This document shows, in pieces, positions 11,801 through 24,200 of a stretch of 64,000 nt of DNA (positions within the stretch are counted from its first letter, which is position 1; each line of letters opens with the position of its first letter). The stretch covers positions 9,710,625-9,774,624 of the forward strand of contig CAJINV010000004.1 of assembly GCA_905178155.1 (NCBI GenBank), in the 5' to 3' direction. The notes beneath the pieces are model-generated. The model searched no databases, was not told the DNA's origin, and was given only the letters and a program-made list of their open reading frames with translations. The position numbers and the translations under genes were made by a program. The stretch comes from Amoebophrya sp. A120 (lineage: Eukaryota > Sar > Dinophyceae > Syndiniales > Amoebophryaceae).

Positions 11801-14800
11801 TTACATTCTCAACTGTTACATGAGTTTGTAATGCAAGACTAGCACAGGTGAGAGGGAGAACCTTGCGCGCCTTGCATTACAGGTTTGATCCGTATTACAG
11901 TGCTATTTAGCCTTCCGAGAATTTGTCATGCGAAGCAGCTTGATCGTCTGGCGGGTCATGGTCATTTTGCATGACAAATCATGTAGCAGTTGAGAATGTA
12001 ACGTTTGGGAACCCCATACACGGACAATCCAGAGGAAAGAAGTGGAGCATTACCAGCAACGGGAGCTGCGCACGAACGTGAAGGCGCTGATCGCGGAAAA
12101 TGAGAAATTGCGGGGGAAGTTGCGGACCGAGTTGGTCGCCGCGGGCCAGAAGATTGTCGGGAAAATAAACGAGAGTGGTTCTGCTTCGTTGGCAACATCT
12201 TCTTCGAAAGTGAAAGACAACAACGCAGGAGCAACGGGTGGCGCAGCAGGGTCTTTCTCAGCCCCTACTGATCAAATAAAACCGCAGCAGATGAAAGTCC
12301 TCACCGACCTGTCCGAGGGCGACGCCATAATACCGCCGGCTCCCCCCATCGATCTGGCCGCGCTGGAAGCGGAAGAAGCGGGCTCGGAGAAAATTGCGTC
12401 CTTTCTTTCCATATCAAATGCAAAAATGTCTGGGTCTGGAAGAATGCATGTTTGTCATGCTTGTCTGGAATGACTCTTAAATCTGTCATGCACGTTACCC
12501 AAGAGCTCCATTTTTCTGTGATGCAGAAACGCAGTTTGTCATGCAGAATAGGCAACATCTAGAAAGAAGCTCAGAAACTTGTCATGCTTAGCCATCACTT
12601 GTGGCCTCATCATGAGACGCCACCCAGCAGCACAAGTTTCCAGACCCAGACATTTTTACACTTGATATTCCAAACTGGATAACAGCGAAGCTAGGCTGTT
12701 GGATTTGATCTCCGAAAGCAAGGAACTCGAATCCCTCGATCATTCAGGTTGTACTAGCACGGAAACGCTAGAAGTACTGGCGCAGAAAGCAGACGACAAA
12801 GTTTTTAACCTGGAACTCTTCGGCTTGCTTCTCGACAGCAACGAGGGGTTGGAGCGACGGATCCGCACATTGAACCGCGAAATGGCCGCGCAGGTGTTGG
12901 TTCAAGAGAGTGCATCTTCTTCAAACACCAGCAAAACCACATCAAACCGCGGCGTTCCTCAACACATCACTAACGATGCGAAAGACCGGAAACAGCGACT
13001 TGGGACCTTGTTAAAATCCGTGGAGCGCGGCGTTCCATCCGCGACCTGGGCGAGGCGGAAAACCGCAGATAATAATTCTAGTAAGACGCCTACCAGTTCT
13101 TGTGCATCTACTTCGAGTGCAGCTGTTTCTGCTACAACTACTTTCGAGATGAAAAAGTCGCGGTCACGGAAAGGCTCGACGTCTGAACTGCAAGACGACC
13201 ACGACGGAGTCACTAGGGGCTCCGCCTGCAATTCCACGATCTCTACGACTGCGAGTAGCAGTAGTTCTCTGAGATACAGCAACAGCTCCTCCACCGCTTC
13301 GAACAGTGTTGTGAACGCCAACAAGCTTTTCTCCCCACCATCAAGAAGTACCAGAACCGGAGGACGTGACACCACGGTTAACAATACTGCGAATAAAGAA
13401 GACGAGTGGAAAGCGCAGCTACAGAACGACTACAACGTGCCTTGCGAAAGTGTGTCAACCCTCGGAGAAGCCATCGTGAAAGTGCTGGACCTGACTCACT
13501 CGGAGTTGTTTCTCCTACCGCAACACGGGTTTGAAGAGTTCGCAAACGGCGGAATGATGTTGAGAAAAAACGCAGCTGGTGCAGCTACCCAAACTCCTGA
13601 CAGCACCGATGTCGGTGGTCGGTATGGAAGCGTCAGGATTGAAATCGTCACTCAAAGTTGAAATGATTTCTCATGCAGAAATTGCAAGGCATCAAGTGCC
13701 TCTCTTGCAGGGACGACAAGTGAGGCCGACTGTCAGCCTGTTTGGGGTCTGCGGTAATGCTGCTAAACTAGCATGACAAAAGACGCCTTCTGTTCCTAAA
13801 CTGCATGACAAACTGGATTTAGTTGGTGCAGAAATTTGTCATGCGCCGCTTGAAAATTGTGCTTCCAACTGGTATCGATTTTATGCATTACAAGTTATTT
13901 CAACCTTGTCGATTTCGATCCTGACACTCCCATAGTCGGTACCAGCGGTGTATGGACGCCAGGGTGCTGAAAAAAGTCTCAGAGTCGATTCTGGTCGAAA
14001 ACGAAGATGATCTCCTGAGAGTTTCAAGTAGAACATCTTCCTCTTCGTCGTCGGGAAGTAGCTCGTCCTCTAGTTCGTCTAGCATGATCTTCCCGGATGA
14101 AGTAGAAGATCAGGAGCCGCTAATTGCAAGGGCCGGAGCCAGAATCGAGAAGAAGTGTCTTTGCCTGTTTTCGCGGTCTTCTTTATCGACGTTCTCGGGA
14201 GGTGAAGATCGGGACGATGAACGAGAACAAATTGAAGACCACGCATTAGTCAACAAAACTCCAACAGCCTTGGCGCTGATTGAGTACGGTGGCGATGGCC
14301 TTCCTTCCTCCGCGGCATCGACCTATTCCTGGGTGGTGATGACATTGACAAACTTGCTGAACGACGAGAACAGTACGTGCAGTAGATCGAGCTCGTCGCA
14401 TCATGATCAAGATGTTCATCATGTTCTTGGTGACGAAAAAAATACTACGCCTGCCTGCTACACCGTCCTGATGAAATACCCGGTCACTTGCCTCCCAGAC
14501 GGCCTCTTCGAGCTTCCCAGCAAGTTTGACCCCGAACAAGCAGGGGTAGAAGTTGTTCCGGATAATGGTGGCGAGAGACCACGAGGACCTGATGGTCATG
14601 TTACTGCTGTTTCTCTTCCTGTCGTTTCGTGTTCTCGCCAACGTTTCGACATTGTGCAGGTGGAGAATTTCAACACCAAAAGCCCCTTCATATCCTGTGC
14701 AAAATTATCGTACTCGTACAAATGCATTACAAATTTTCTCAGCATGAGAAATAAAATTTGTAATGCTGATCTACCTCAACAAAAAGATTTGTAATGCATG

Positions 14801-17800
14801 ATCGCAATACGATTACGAGTGCGATACTTTTGCACAGGACACTTCACCGATATCGACATCTTCACGGACGCAGCGACCTATTAAATGCAAAAATGTCTGG
14901 GTCTGGAAGGTTGCCAGGCCTATCATGCATATTTTGCATGACCCAGGAGGTCTGTAATGCATGACCTAGCATCACAGATTTTGAGAGGCGTTACTGATGC
15001 CTATTCCGCATGGGAAATACCGTCTCCATGTGGGACAAAGTGAACTCTTCTTGCTGGTCATGCAATGCAGATTTTTTTGCAGTCCAGAGTTAGCATCACA
15101 AGTTCCAACCTTCCAGACCCAGACACCTTTGCAATCCATACGACCTATTCCCAAGCGCGAGAGCAGCAGGAGCACTTTCTGCGGGTGGACGCGCAAGTGA
15201 GTAAAGTGTTCGTGTGGGTGAGCAGCTACAGCAACGACTTGAGCCGGAGGTATTCGGGGGTCTACGCGAAAAACAACCATCCGGCGTTTCCGTATTTTCT
15301 TACCTTGGAGGAATCCGCAGACTCGTTAAAGGCGAAAAACTGGAGCACTGACGACGCCAAACATCGCGCGGTGGGACTGGTGCCTCACTTCATTTCATCC
15401 GGGTTCGGAACGGCGTCTGGTACTGGTGCCACGCCCCTTTCCACCCCGTCGAAGACGCCCACCAGCTCAAGCTCTTCCTCCACTTCTGCGTCGACCTCTA
15501 CATCCAAACGCACAGTTAACTGCGATTTGCGGTGGTACTTGGCGGAAATCGACCCACTGCAGGGGTATCTATCCACAGGAATTTTTTTCCCATACACGTA
15601 GAAATGTGGCTCCCGCATGACAAACTTTTCCTACGGATCCTCTTCCGCATGACAAGTTGCTTCGTCTAAGTCCGTGAAATGATTTATGATGCATTTTGTC
15701 CATGTATGGGGATAAATTTGTATTGCATAGTAGCAGCCCAATTTGAACAAGCAACCGCAGATCCAGGGTTTACTAGAAACACCCGTTTCGGCGAACAACA
15801 GCGATATCCTCTGGTTGCAAATCGACCCCGAGCACATGTTCAAACAGGACGACCTACGGCTGTCCTTTGAGGGGGACCAGCGGTGGACGCTGTTGCAGCA
15901 GTACTATGGTCCAAACGGGATCTTCCCCCGATATAACAAGACCAATTCGACGGACCAGGTGGAACAGTTGCAGAGCCAAACACCCGGACAGACCCCGACG
16001 GCGGCGGGGGGAAGGGGTGGAGGTGCTGCGTCTGGCCGGAGTAGCAGCAGCAGCGGTAATTCTAGTGCTTGTGCCTCCTCTACTTCGTCATCTTCAACGT
16101 CATCAAGTAGTTCTTCCAGCAGTAGCTCCAATAGGTCTTCGAGTAAGAAGAAGAACGGTCTACCACAGTACACGCCTTTCTGCGAGTATCCAAGAAAAAA
16201 AGTTTGTTAGTGTATTAACTATCTTCGGCTGAGGACAGCATCACAAATTTGCTCTACATGACTGAGTAATAAACCTGTCATGCGTGGCTTGTAAGGGAAA
16301 ACACACACGAAAAGACGACTACATGGTTGTCTGGCATGTTGACAGGTGTCAGAACTCTGTTGCATGTTCTGCATTTTTACAGAGTTACACTTACACAGTT
16401 TTTTTCTTGCATAGCGAGTACGACGAACGAGAATTTTTCGACCTCTACTCCGTCACCGTCGGCGTGTTTCAGGATGAGGCCGCGTATCCTGTGCAAAAGT
16501 ATCGTACTCGTACTAATTGCATTTATGCATGACAAATCTTGTCCTTAAGGTAAAGTAGCACGACTACAAATTCCATTCTTAATGCTGAGAAAATTTGTAA
16601 TGCATTTATACGAGTACGATACTTTTGCAATTCATACCGCGTGGCTGACGTTTATGCAGGGCTTCGAATCCTCCGGCGCGAAGTGCACCGCGAAAACGGT
16701 ACAAAAGAGGCTACCACCACCCTCGAAAAAAAGGAATTACTACGGGAATCTCGGAGGAGGAGGTCGTGGCGGGGACCTGCTCCAGGGAAGTAGAGGTGGC
16801 GCAAGCTCCAGGGCCAGAAATCACAATAACGCTGCTGACGATCGCGGTCGAGGAAACAGAGGACCACGTGGAGGTGGAGATCCTAGTGAAGACGATGACA
16901 GTTTCGTGAACGGCACCAGGGTTATTGTCCCAGAACAAGACCGGAAGTGCTGCGCTGGCCTACTTGGCAATATTAACAGCAAAAGAGGACCACGCGGCGC
17001 TGCTTCGCGAGGTCAACAGCAACATCAAGAAAGTGGCGACTTTCTCTCCGCTTCCCCGCCAACACACCGGTCCAGGTTGAGTCCGTTACTAGGGGGCATT
17101 TTCGGCGGCTGCGCGATTTCTACCCCCAGCCGGGAAAGAACATCAGAAGAGGTTGGGGAGTTCGAGTTGCGGGAGCATCCGCAAAGTGCGAAAAACACAC
17201 CATCGCCCGGCGCGGCGGATGGTGGTCGTGCTGGGAAGAGCAAGTCGAAGAGAGGAGCTGCTGAGGAAGTGGATCTAAGGAACAATGGCACGCGCACGCT
17301 GCAGAAATCTCACAGCGCCGAACAGAGCACTAGTCAGGAGCCGCGGAAAGACCGGCGGGCGGCGCAAGACGCGAACATCAAGCACCAGATATCCTGAGTA
17401 AAAACGTCCCCACACCATTTTCAAGATGGGGAATCGGCTAGACAAATCCACAAGTTTTGGCTGTTTTGCATGACAAATTTGGATTCGTAGTGTAGTGCTG
17501 TCTGAGCTAGCTCAGGAGCATCACAGATCTAGCATACCATGCTGATTGGAGCATGACAAATTGCAAAGCACGACTATAAAATGCTTCTCTTGGGGCTCCG
17601 CATGAGAAACATTTTCAGCATGCAGATTTGCATTACAAATACAACTATTGGGTGGGGACGTTTTTAAATAGGATACCAGAAAGAGAAGTCCAGGACGACT
17701 AGGACGAAAAGAAATCCTATCGCAAGAAAAAAGTGTTACAGTTACACATTGTGTTGCAGGCCAAGCAAGACAGACAAGCTCTGTCATGCCGGATATGCAT

Positions 17801-19165
17801 AGGAGCCTCGTTTCATAGGTGTTTTGCCGTAGGATTTCTGCATTACAAGTTTTCTCTCTCATGCAGGGACATTTGTGTTGCTGAATTCACTACAAATGTG
17901 TAACTGTAACACTTTTTTCGTGGGATAAATCCGGCCGATGGAGGCGGAACCACAAGAGTTCAGGCTACCGGAGATGCGCATCGTGATACTACAACCTCAA
18001 AGCCCCAGAAATACCCAAACAGCGCGTCAAAACGGTCCGGCGCACTCGCCAGCTCTCCGGCAATCGCCTGCTCCCCGAGCTCCCCCTCCCACCCCGGGGT
18101 TCTCTCGACCGTCGAGGTCGCGATTGCCAGCAAAACCGAGGAAGACTGCACCATGAACTACCTCGGCTGGAAAGCGAAGGAGCTATTTCCGCCGATAGAC
18201 GACACGGAACGCGTGCAGATCCGGGTCGGCGTGAGGCGACGCGCGTTGACACGATACAACGGAATCTACCGGAAAATCGTGGTTTCGACGACCCAAGATG
18301 ACTCTAGTATTCTTGGCGAAACCACATCAAGACAACTCCCCATCTTTGTCCAGGAGCTCCACGAAGCGGTGCTTCCCGACGGCAGCTCGTCTCCGAAACT
18401 GCAGGTGTTAAGACCCGGTCACGGCGCGTCGACGTGGACCACGAGTTCTCCTGCGCACGCGATGCCGGCCGCGGCGCTATTCCCCTTTTACGGGTCTGAT
18501 AGGAACGATAAGATCGGGTGGTATCTGACCCACGTGCGGTACGACAAGGAGCTGAAGCAATTCTCCTGTTACAACCCGAACAGCAAGAAGCAGCCGGCGC
18601 TCGCGAACCTTCGCGGGACGATGTGCCATGAGGATTCGCAGTACATTTTTCTGCTCGAAAACGTCGATTTCAGTGGCACGCAGGACTGGTACTGCATCCA
18701 GCAGCACTGGGACAGTAGCGGGAACCCCTTGGATGACGGGAAGAAACCGCCGAAGCGGGGACAGTACTTCGGCAGCGAACACGGGAAGAAGACGGCGACA
18801 CTGCGGGACCTGATGGGGTTCGTCACCGCGGGGTTATGAACTGCAAAAGTATCGCACTCGTATAAGTGCACTGCAAATTTCCTCAGCATGAGAAATAAAA
18901 TCTGTAATGCGGAAATGCCTCAAGAAAAAGATTTGTAATGCAAGACTTGCATTTATATATACGAATACGATACTTCTGCACAGGATAGGGGTGGGTAAGG
19001 GTCGACGTCGAGCCGATGCGAAGTAGAGCACCTGCTTCGGGCTTGAACAATAATACAACCAATAGAAGTCCATTTTCTTCGCCGGTAGCAACTGCGGGGG
19101 GTGGCGGACTTTCGGCGAAAAAAAAGACGAGCAGTCCCAGTGCGGTGCTGCAGTCGCCGAAATGA
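8898..19165 (+). CDS. G3: giant coiled-coil and disordered protein
   Basis: Not recognised as a known family. Exons: 8898-9025, 9195-11583, 11739-11783, 12024-12411, 12673-13622, 13940-14690, 14847-14878, 15146-15569, 15735-16186, 16419-16484, 16642-17389, 17681-17717, 17933-18834, 18993-19165. Joined length is 7485 nt (2494 aa). One GT-AG intron (9026-9194) and twelve introner elements. ATG 8898 (TCAAGATGGAGG) opens an amphipathic helix. Residues about 40-1200 alternate Ser/Thr-rich linkers with coiled-coil-like helices (for example LREQYEQVLKEA). The C-terminal half is more globular. Two stretches look related: RYSGVY...WYLAEID near 15250-15555 and RYNGIY...WYLTHVRYD near 18250-18550. No catalytic motif, membrane segment or signal peptide is visible. 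A structural or scaffold role is a guess. Confidence 0.8.
11584..11733. mobile_element. introner element, family A, reverse, in G3
   Basis: 150 bp. TATCCTGTGC on the left and GCAGTTCATA on the right, the mirror of the forward form. Flanking repeat AGTCC on both sides. Excision joins EKS to SLF. Confidence 0.94.
11784..12018. mobile_element. introner element, family D, in G3
   Basis: 235 bp. Flanking repeat CACGG on both sides. Excision joins MAR to TIQRKE, continuing a coiled-coil-like helix. Confidence 0.94.
12412..12667. mobile_element. introner element, family B, in G3
   Basis: 256 bp. TATCAAATGC on the left, CACTTGATA on the right. Flanking repeat TTCCA on both sides. Excision joins SFLS to KLDN. 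The core (B3 type) is closely related to the element at 25689. Confidence 0.94.
13623..13934. mobile_element. introner element, family F, in G3
   Basis: 312 bp. Left TATGGAAGCGTCAGGATTGA, right end complementary. Flanking repeat GTCGG on both sides. Excision joins VGGR to YQR. Confidence 0.94.
14691..14841. mobile_element. introner element, family A, in G3
   Basis: 151 bp. TATCCTGTGC on the left; right end GCACAGGACA, where the usual ATA is changed to ACA. Flanking repeat CTTCA on both sides. Excision joins SPF to TDI. Confidence 0.92.
14879..15140. mobile_element. introner element, family B, in G3
   Basis: 262 bp. Flanking repeat CGACC on both sides. Excision joins AAT to YSQ. It lies 37 bp after the previous element, leaving a 32-nt exon between them. 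Confidence 0.93.
15570..15729. mobile_element. introner element, family K (single copy here)
   Basis: 160 bp. Imperfect inverted ends around TTTTTTTCCCATACACG and CATGTATGGGGATAAA. Flanking repeat GTATC/GTAGC (4 of 5). Excision joins LQGY to QPN in frame. The ends are weaker than in other families, so the limits are less sure. Confidence 0.75.
16187..16413. mobile_element. introner element, family G, in G3
   Basis: 227 bp. Left TATCCAAGAAAAAAAG, right CAGTTTTTTTCTTGCATA. Flanking repeat GCGAG on both sides. Excision joins FCE to YDE. Confidence 0.93.
16485..16636. mobile_element. introner element, family A, reverse, in G3
   Basis: 152 bp. TATCCTGTGC ... GCAATTCATA. Flanking repeat CCGCG on both sides. 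Excision joins DEAA to WLT. Only 66 nt of exon separate it from the previous element. Confidence 0.94.
17390..17675. mobile_element. introner element, family H, in G3
   Basis: 286 bp. Left TATCCTGAGTAAAAACGTCC, right GGGGACGTTTTTAAATAGGATA. Flanking repeat CCAGA on both sides. Excision joins KHQ to KEK. Close copy of the element at 37381 in G7. Confidence 0.94.
17718..17927. mobile_element. introner element, family I, in G3
   Basis: 210 bp. Inner ends GAAAAAAGTGTTACAGTTAC and complement. Flanking repeat AATCC on both sides. Excision joins RNP to ADG. The exon before it is 37 nt. Confidence 0.93.
18835..18987. mobile_element. introner element, family A, forward, in G3
   Basis: 153 bp. TATGAACTGC ... 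GCACAGGATA. Flanking repeat GGGGT on both sides. Excision joins TAG to WVR and leads to the last exon. Confidence 0.93.
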
Positions 19166-21259
19166 ATCCCCTGATGAACAATCAGGCAGAGCTGCGGGTC
19201 GCGACCGAGAGGGAGCAGCCAGTCGTGTAAGAAAATTTTGTCACAAAAATAGAAACATTTGCATAGTCGTGCTACCTTTATCAATCTTAGATTAATCTCA
19301 ATGTAGAAGTGTCCAAAGCTGGAAAAGTGTTTACCTCTCGTGATTATATTTGAAAAAAAAACAATATATAATATACCAAAACTGTTGGACTTTGAACACA
19401 CCTGCCACACTGAGCGAACAAAGCTCCTACCTTCCGAGGTCTTTCAATCACCACAAACGCTTCAATCTCTCAGCAGACAGGGCGAAAGCCTCTGGCTGCG
19501 TTGCGTCCTGTGAGGATTCATCATTCAAGGCCCGCGGTCATTCGTCATACATCATCTCATCGCAGGCTCTGAGGCTTCAGGTCTCTAGGTATTCTGGGAC
19601 CTATTTCCCACTCTGCATCTTGAGACTTGACCGAGGAAGGAGATCCCTGATAGAGTTTTGATCAAGGTTTTGGCCAGATTCTGGGATCTTGGGAGGTCGG
19701 CCAGATCGATACCGTAGAAGCCTGCGTAGGTAAAGTTTCGATCTAGGGCGGCCGTCCTGGGTAAAGTTTTAGCAAGGACGGACGTCCTAAGTAAAACCCT
19801 AACCCGGGAGCTACCAAGCCTGAGGACAAAACCTGAATCATCTGAGGAGCCTGATCTGCTCCCGGATCTCCTCAGCTCATCGCTTGCATTTGGGGAGCAG
19901 GCATGTCGGGATCTCATAGAAGTTGCAGTCTTGCGTGGAGGTAGGGTTTGGATCACATGACCAACAAAAACCAAGAACAGGAATACAGCAGCAAGATGAA
20001 ACTTGAGCAAAAGCGTCGAGAATAATAAATCGTCACCATGCCGCTTTTACACGACCGACCGAGCACCTGCACCCACGAAGATGAGCAGAGAGTGACACTC
20101 ACACTCCTCGTCGTTGAAGGCCACATCTTGTAATATCAACATTAGCATACAATGCACCGGAGCTACTCAGCTGAGCGTAGGCAACACAAGTTGAGATTTT
20201 GGAGATATAGACACACAGCAAGACCAAGAGTCGCAACCTCGTTGGCTGGGTGCAGAAGGAAAATTTTTGAAAATGGAAATGAATCAATATGAAACCTTCG
20301 AGTGGCTGTATCATGTTGGTACAAAGAGAAAATCCTCCAAGAAACAAGAACCTCCTTTAATACGCAACGCTCTGTGCTGCGAAGTCTCTCACTAGTGAAG
20401 GTCTTGGCCAGTCGTTTGAAAAGTAAAAGCGACTTCGGTCCTAACATTGCCGCAGCAACAACATGTGAAATCGGTTTCTAATTCACAAGCATAATGTTAT
20501 CCGTGATGGCATTGTTGTGTCATTGGTCATGTCGGTTCTTTTATTTTGGGTAGTTCTACGTATCATGTCTTATGCGCAAAACATAGCCAGCATTCGATCT
20601 TCGTATCTCAAGAATGTCTTCCGTAAAATTACTGTCCAGGTCGTGCAGTTTTTTCCCCGGCGATTCCCACATGTCTTTAATGAAGATTTACGTGTAATCA
20701 AAAACGAAGAGCACTCCTATCTGGGAGTTCCTACTGCAGTAGTTTACCACCAACATTTTCCTTTCTTTTTCGAAGATCGTAAGAATTGCTATCAAGTGAC
20801 ACTAACGTCCCTCTATCGGTAGAGTAGTATTCGTACTCCGAATCGTCATCGGTATCGTACGCGTACTAATTCGTATCGTTCAGCAAGCTAGTCGTAATCG
20901 GTGTGCCAGCGCAATAATTATCTGTCGTGCTATCGTATATAGGTCGTGCTATGCATCGCGCCATCGCAGTAGCAGTACCATCGTTGTACCACCATGGGTC
21001 CACTCGTGAACGCATAACGTCAGGTGCCTTGAGTCAACTGGCAACTTGCATTCCCACTCTAATAAAGTCACAGCGTTCCCGCCGTTGTACGGTTCTACTT
21101 TTGGAGGGTCAGCAAGGTGTTCCCCTTCCCACATTTTCCTTACAAGAAGACTATTAGCAGTAGCATCTTCACACATCACAGCGAGCTCCAGACTGTGTTC
21201 AAGAATTTCTTCAACAGTGAGTGCTTTCTACGCAACATCGTAAACTATTCCCAAGAGCC
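19166..21259. other. intergenic region G3-G4
   Basis: About 2.1 kb with no supported gene. The G3 stop overlaps an ATG (AAATGA, 19162), which opens 22 codons that end at a GTAAG donor-like site near 19228; this is too little to call an exon. Near 19740-19810 a short imperfect repeat (GTCCTGGGTAAAGTTTTAGC, GTCCTAAGTAAAACCC) is visible. No introner elements. Confidence 0.55.
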
Positions 21260-24200
21260 ATGACCTCAAAACCCGCGCCTGGGCGTTGCACGTACTTTGA
21301 ATTCCGGAAAAAGCTGCGCGAAGACGCTGCTTGGGAGGAGGAGGCAAGACGCTTGCGCGCAACGCGGGCCCAGCTATCAAATGTAAAAATGTCTGGGCCT
21401 GGAAGAATGCAACTTGTCATGCTCAATCGGAAGCATGCAAAAATCTGTGTTGCATGATTGCCAAAAGTCGTCCAGTTTTGGCCAAGTCGGGAGGGAGTTT
21501 CTCATGCAGGATAGGCATGAGAGAGATCGCACAGAATCTTTCATGCTAGGTCCTGCATTCCAGACCTCATGGGTCATGGAAAAGCTGCATGACAAGTCGC
21601 GCACTCTTCCAGACCCAGACACTTTTACATTTGCTACCAGCACGAGGTTGACCACGACGCAGACAGGAAAAGAGAAAAGGACGCAGAAAATGACGATGGC
21701 AGCACGTTCCACAAAGACTTCTATCACAAGGAAAAATCCCCCCTCCCCATATCAAAAGGAAGTTTCTGATGCTGGATTTGCGTATACAAATCAGGTCTGT
21801 CTTGCAGTAGAGGAAAGCAGGCTCCTGCCGAGCCTGAGTAGAGAGCTTTTGGCCTAGGCGCTTAGCATGAGACACGTCTACGCTGTAGGCCCAACAGCAT
21901 CACAAAGAAACCGCCTGCATAATGCGGCAGAGCCTGTGGAGATGTCTTCTTGCAAGACAGACGTGATTTGTGGTCTCAAATCAGCAAGACAAATTTTCGC
22001 AAGCATACCTTTTCGATATGGGGCGGGGGGATTTTTCCTCTCAATAACTTGAACTTCCAGGCTTTCCTCGTTCTCAAGTGGGATGAGGATGTCCTGGACT
22101 TCGACGGCGACTTCTTAGTCACCAGCACGAACCCCTGGCTCGAGGGAATCAAAAACGAAGACCTGTATACTAACACCACCGGCGACGTATGCATTGCAAA
22201 TATGTCTGGGTCGGGAAGTAGAGTGTACACGTGTCATGCAGGTTTTCGTTTTCCACGTTGTCTGGAATGCGAGACCTAGCATGACACAGTCTGTGAGGTG
22301 GTCTCTCTCATGCCTATCCTGCATGAGAAACTCCCTCCCAACTTGGTCGAAAGTGGACAGCTTTTGGCACTCATGCAACAGAGATTTTGGCATGATTCGG
22401 ATTTAGCATGACAAGTCGCAATCTACTTCCAGACCCAGACACTTTTGCAATCCATACGACGGTCGAACGAACTATGGTGGCGCGGACGCAGCTTTGCACG
22501 CTTTGTGTCCGAAACTCGCGGATCAGAGCCGACAGGCGCTGAAGGAGCAACGGGACAGGCAGAAGCGGCGACAACGCGCCCTCCGCGACGACCGCCGCAG
22601 ATTATGCATTGCAAAAGTATCGTATTCGTATAAAGATAAATGCATTTACGAATTTCCTCAGCATCATGAGAAATAAAATTTGTAATGCGGACTTAGGTTA
22701 AGAACAAGATTTGTAATGCATGTTTGCAACTACTACGAGTGCGATACTTTTGCACAGGATACAGATCTGCGACGGGCGAATCTTTGGAAAGCGGTGTCGG
22801 ATCGTCGCCGAGGTCTATCAAATGCAAAAGTGTCTGGGTCTGGAAGGTTGGAACTTGTGATGTAAGCTTTGGACTCTAAACAAATCTGTATTGCATGACC
22901 AGCAAGGTGAGGAGTCTAGTTTGTGCTACGCAGGGAGGGCGTTTGTCATGCGGCGAAGGCAGCTTCAGCAAGCCCTCTAAAAATATGTGGTGCTAGGTCG
23001 TGCACTACAGACACCCTGGGCCAAGCAAAATATGCATGACAAACTCACGTCCCAGCCGTCCCAGGAGTTTCTGTTGCTGTCTCTCGATAGAAATCGCGCT
23101 GTCGAATTTAAATATTTCTGTCTTAGAGTTTACCGAGTGCGCGGCTTAAGTTTCTTTGTAGGCTTAATTTATTCAGGGACACCCTGCCCTTAATAGTCTC
23201 CCAACATGACAAACCCGGCAACATTCCAGACCCAGGCACTTTTGTATTTGATAGGGTCGCTCGGGGACAAGTCGATCGCAAGACTGGGGTCTGGCGACGT
23301 CGTATTCGCTTCGCCGAGAGCTGATATTTCCGAGCAGGATCATATCAGCGAGAACTCCGGAGACCCGATACAGGGAGAAAGTACAGCAAAACCGAAGAAA
23401 GCGCCGGTCGTTCGTCGCATGACGCTCGACCCCTCCGCGCTTGGCGTGGACCCTAGAGCGGGAATGAAGAAAAAACGCAGTGGCAGCAGCGGTTTCGGGG
23501 ATGTATCAACTGCAAAAATGTCTGGGTCTGGAACGAAGCAACTTGTCATGCTAAATCTGAATCATGTGCAAATCTGTGCTGCATGATTGCCGCAAGCTGT
23601 CCACTTTTGACCTAATCGAGAGGCAGTTTCTCGTGTAGGATAGGCATGGTAACACTAACGCAGTAGAATCTGTCATCATGCTCATATGTCCTACATACCA
23701 GACCTCATGGGTCATGGAGAACCTGCGTGACAAGTCTGGCATTCTTCCAGCAGACCCAGACACTTTTGCAGTTGATACGATGAAGAGGAGAACAAGACGG
23801 AGGCAGTTTTTCTGGAGAAAAAAGTCTACTCCCCGCGCGCAGGGGGCGGTCCATCGCCTTTAGCGTCGCCGCGATCAGGGCAGGGGACGATGATCTCGCC
23901 GAGAGCGTCTCCGAAGGCTTCTCCAAGGTCAATCGCATCTGGGAGCAGGTCGGGGACAGGAAGCCTTAATGTCGAAGGAAAGCACATGGCGCCTTCTCCG
24001 TCCGCTTCCCCACGGGCTTCTTCGCCTCGTCTCGTCTCCCCGCGGAACCCGCGGGATGACATACCTGCCCCGCGTGCAGGGTCTGGCGGGACCCACGTGA
24101 TCAAAAGCCGGCCGTCACAGCGGACGATGGGGATGCGGTGCGGGAGTAAGGAGTCCAACGTTACGCCGACGTACGGGACGCAAGTCAGCTACGGAAGCGT

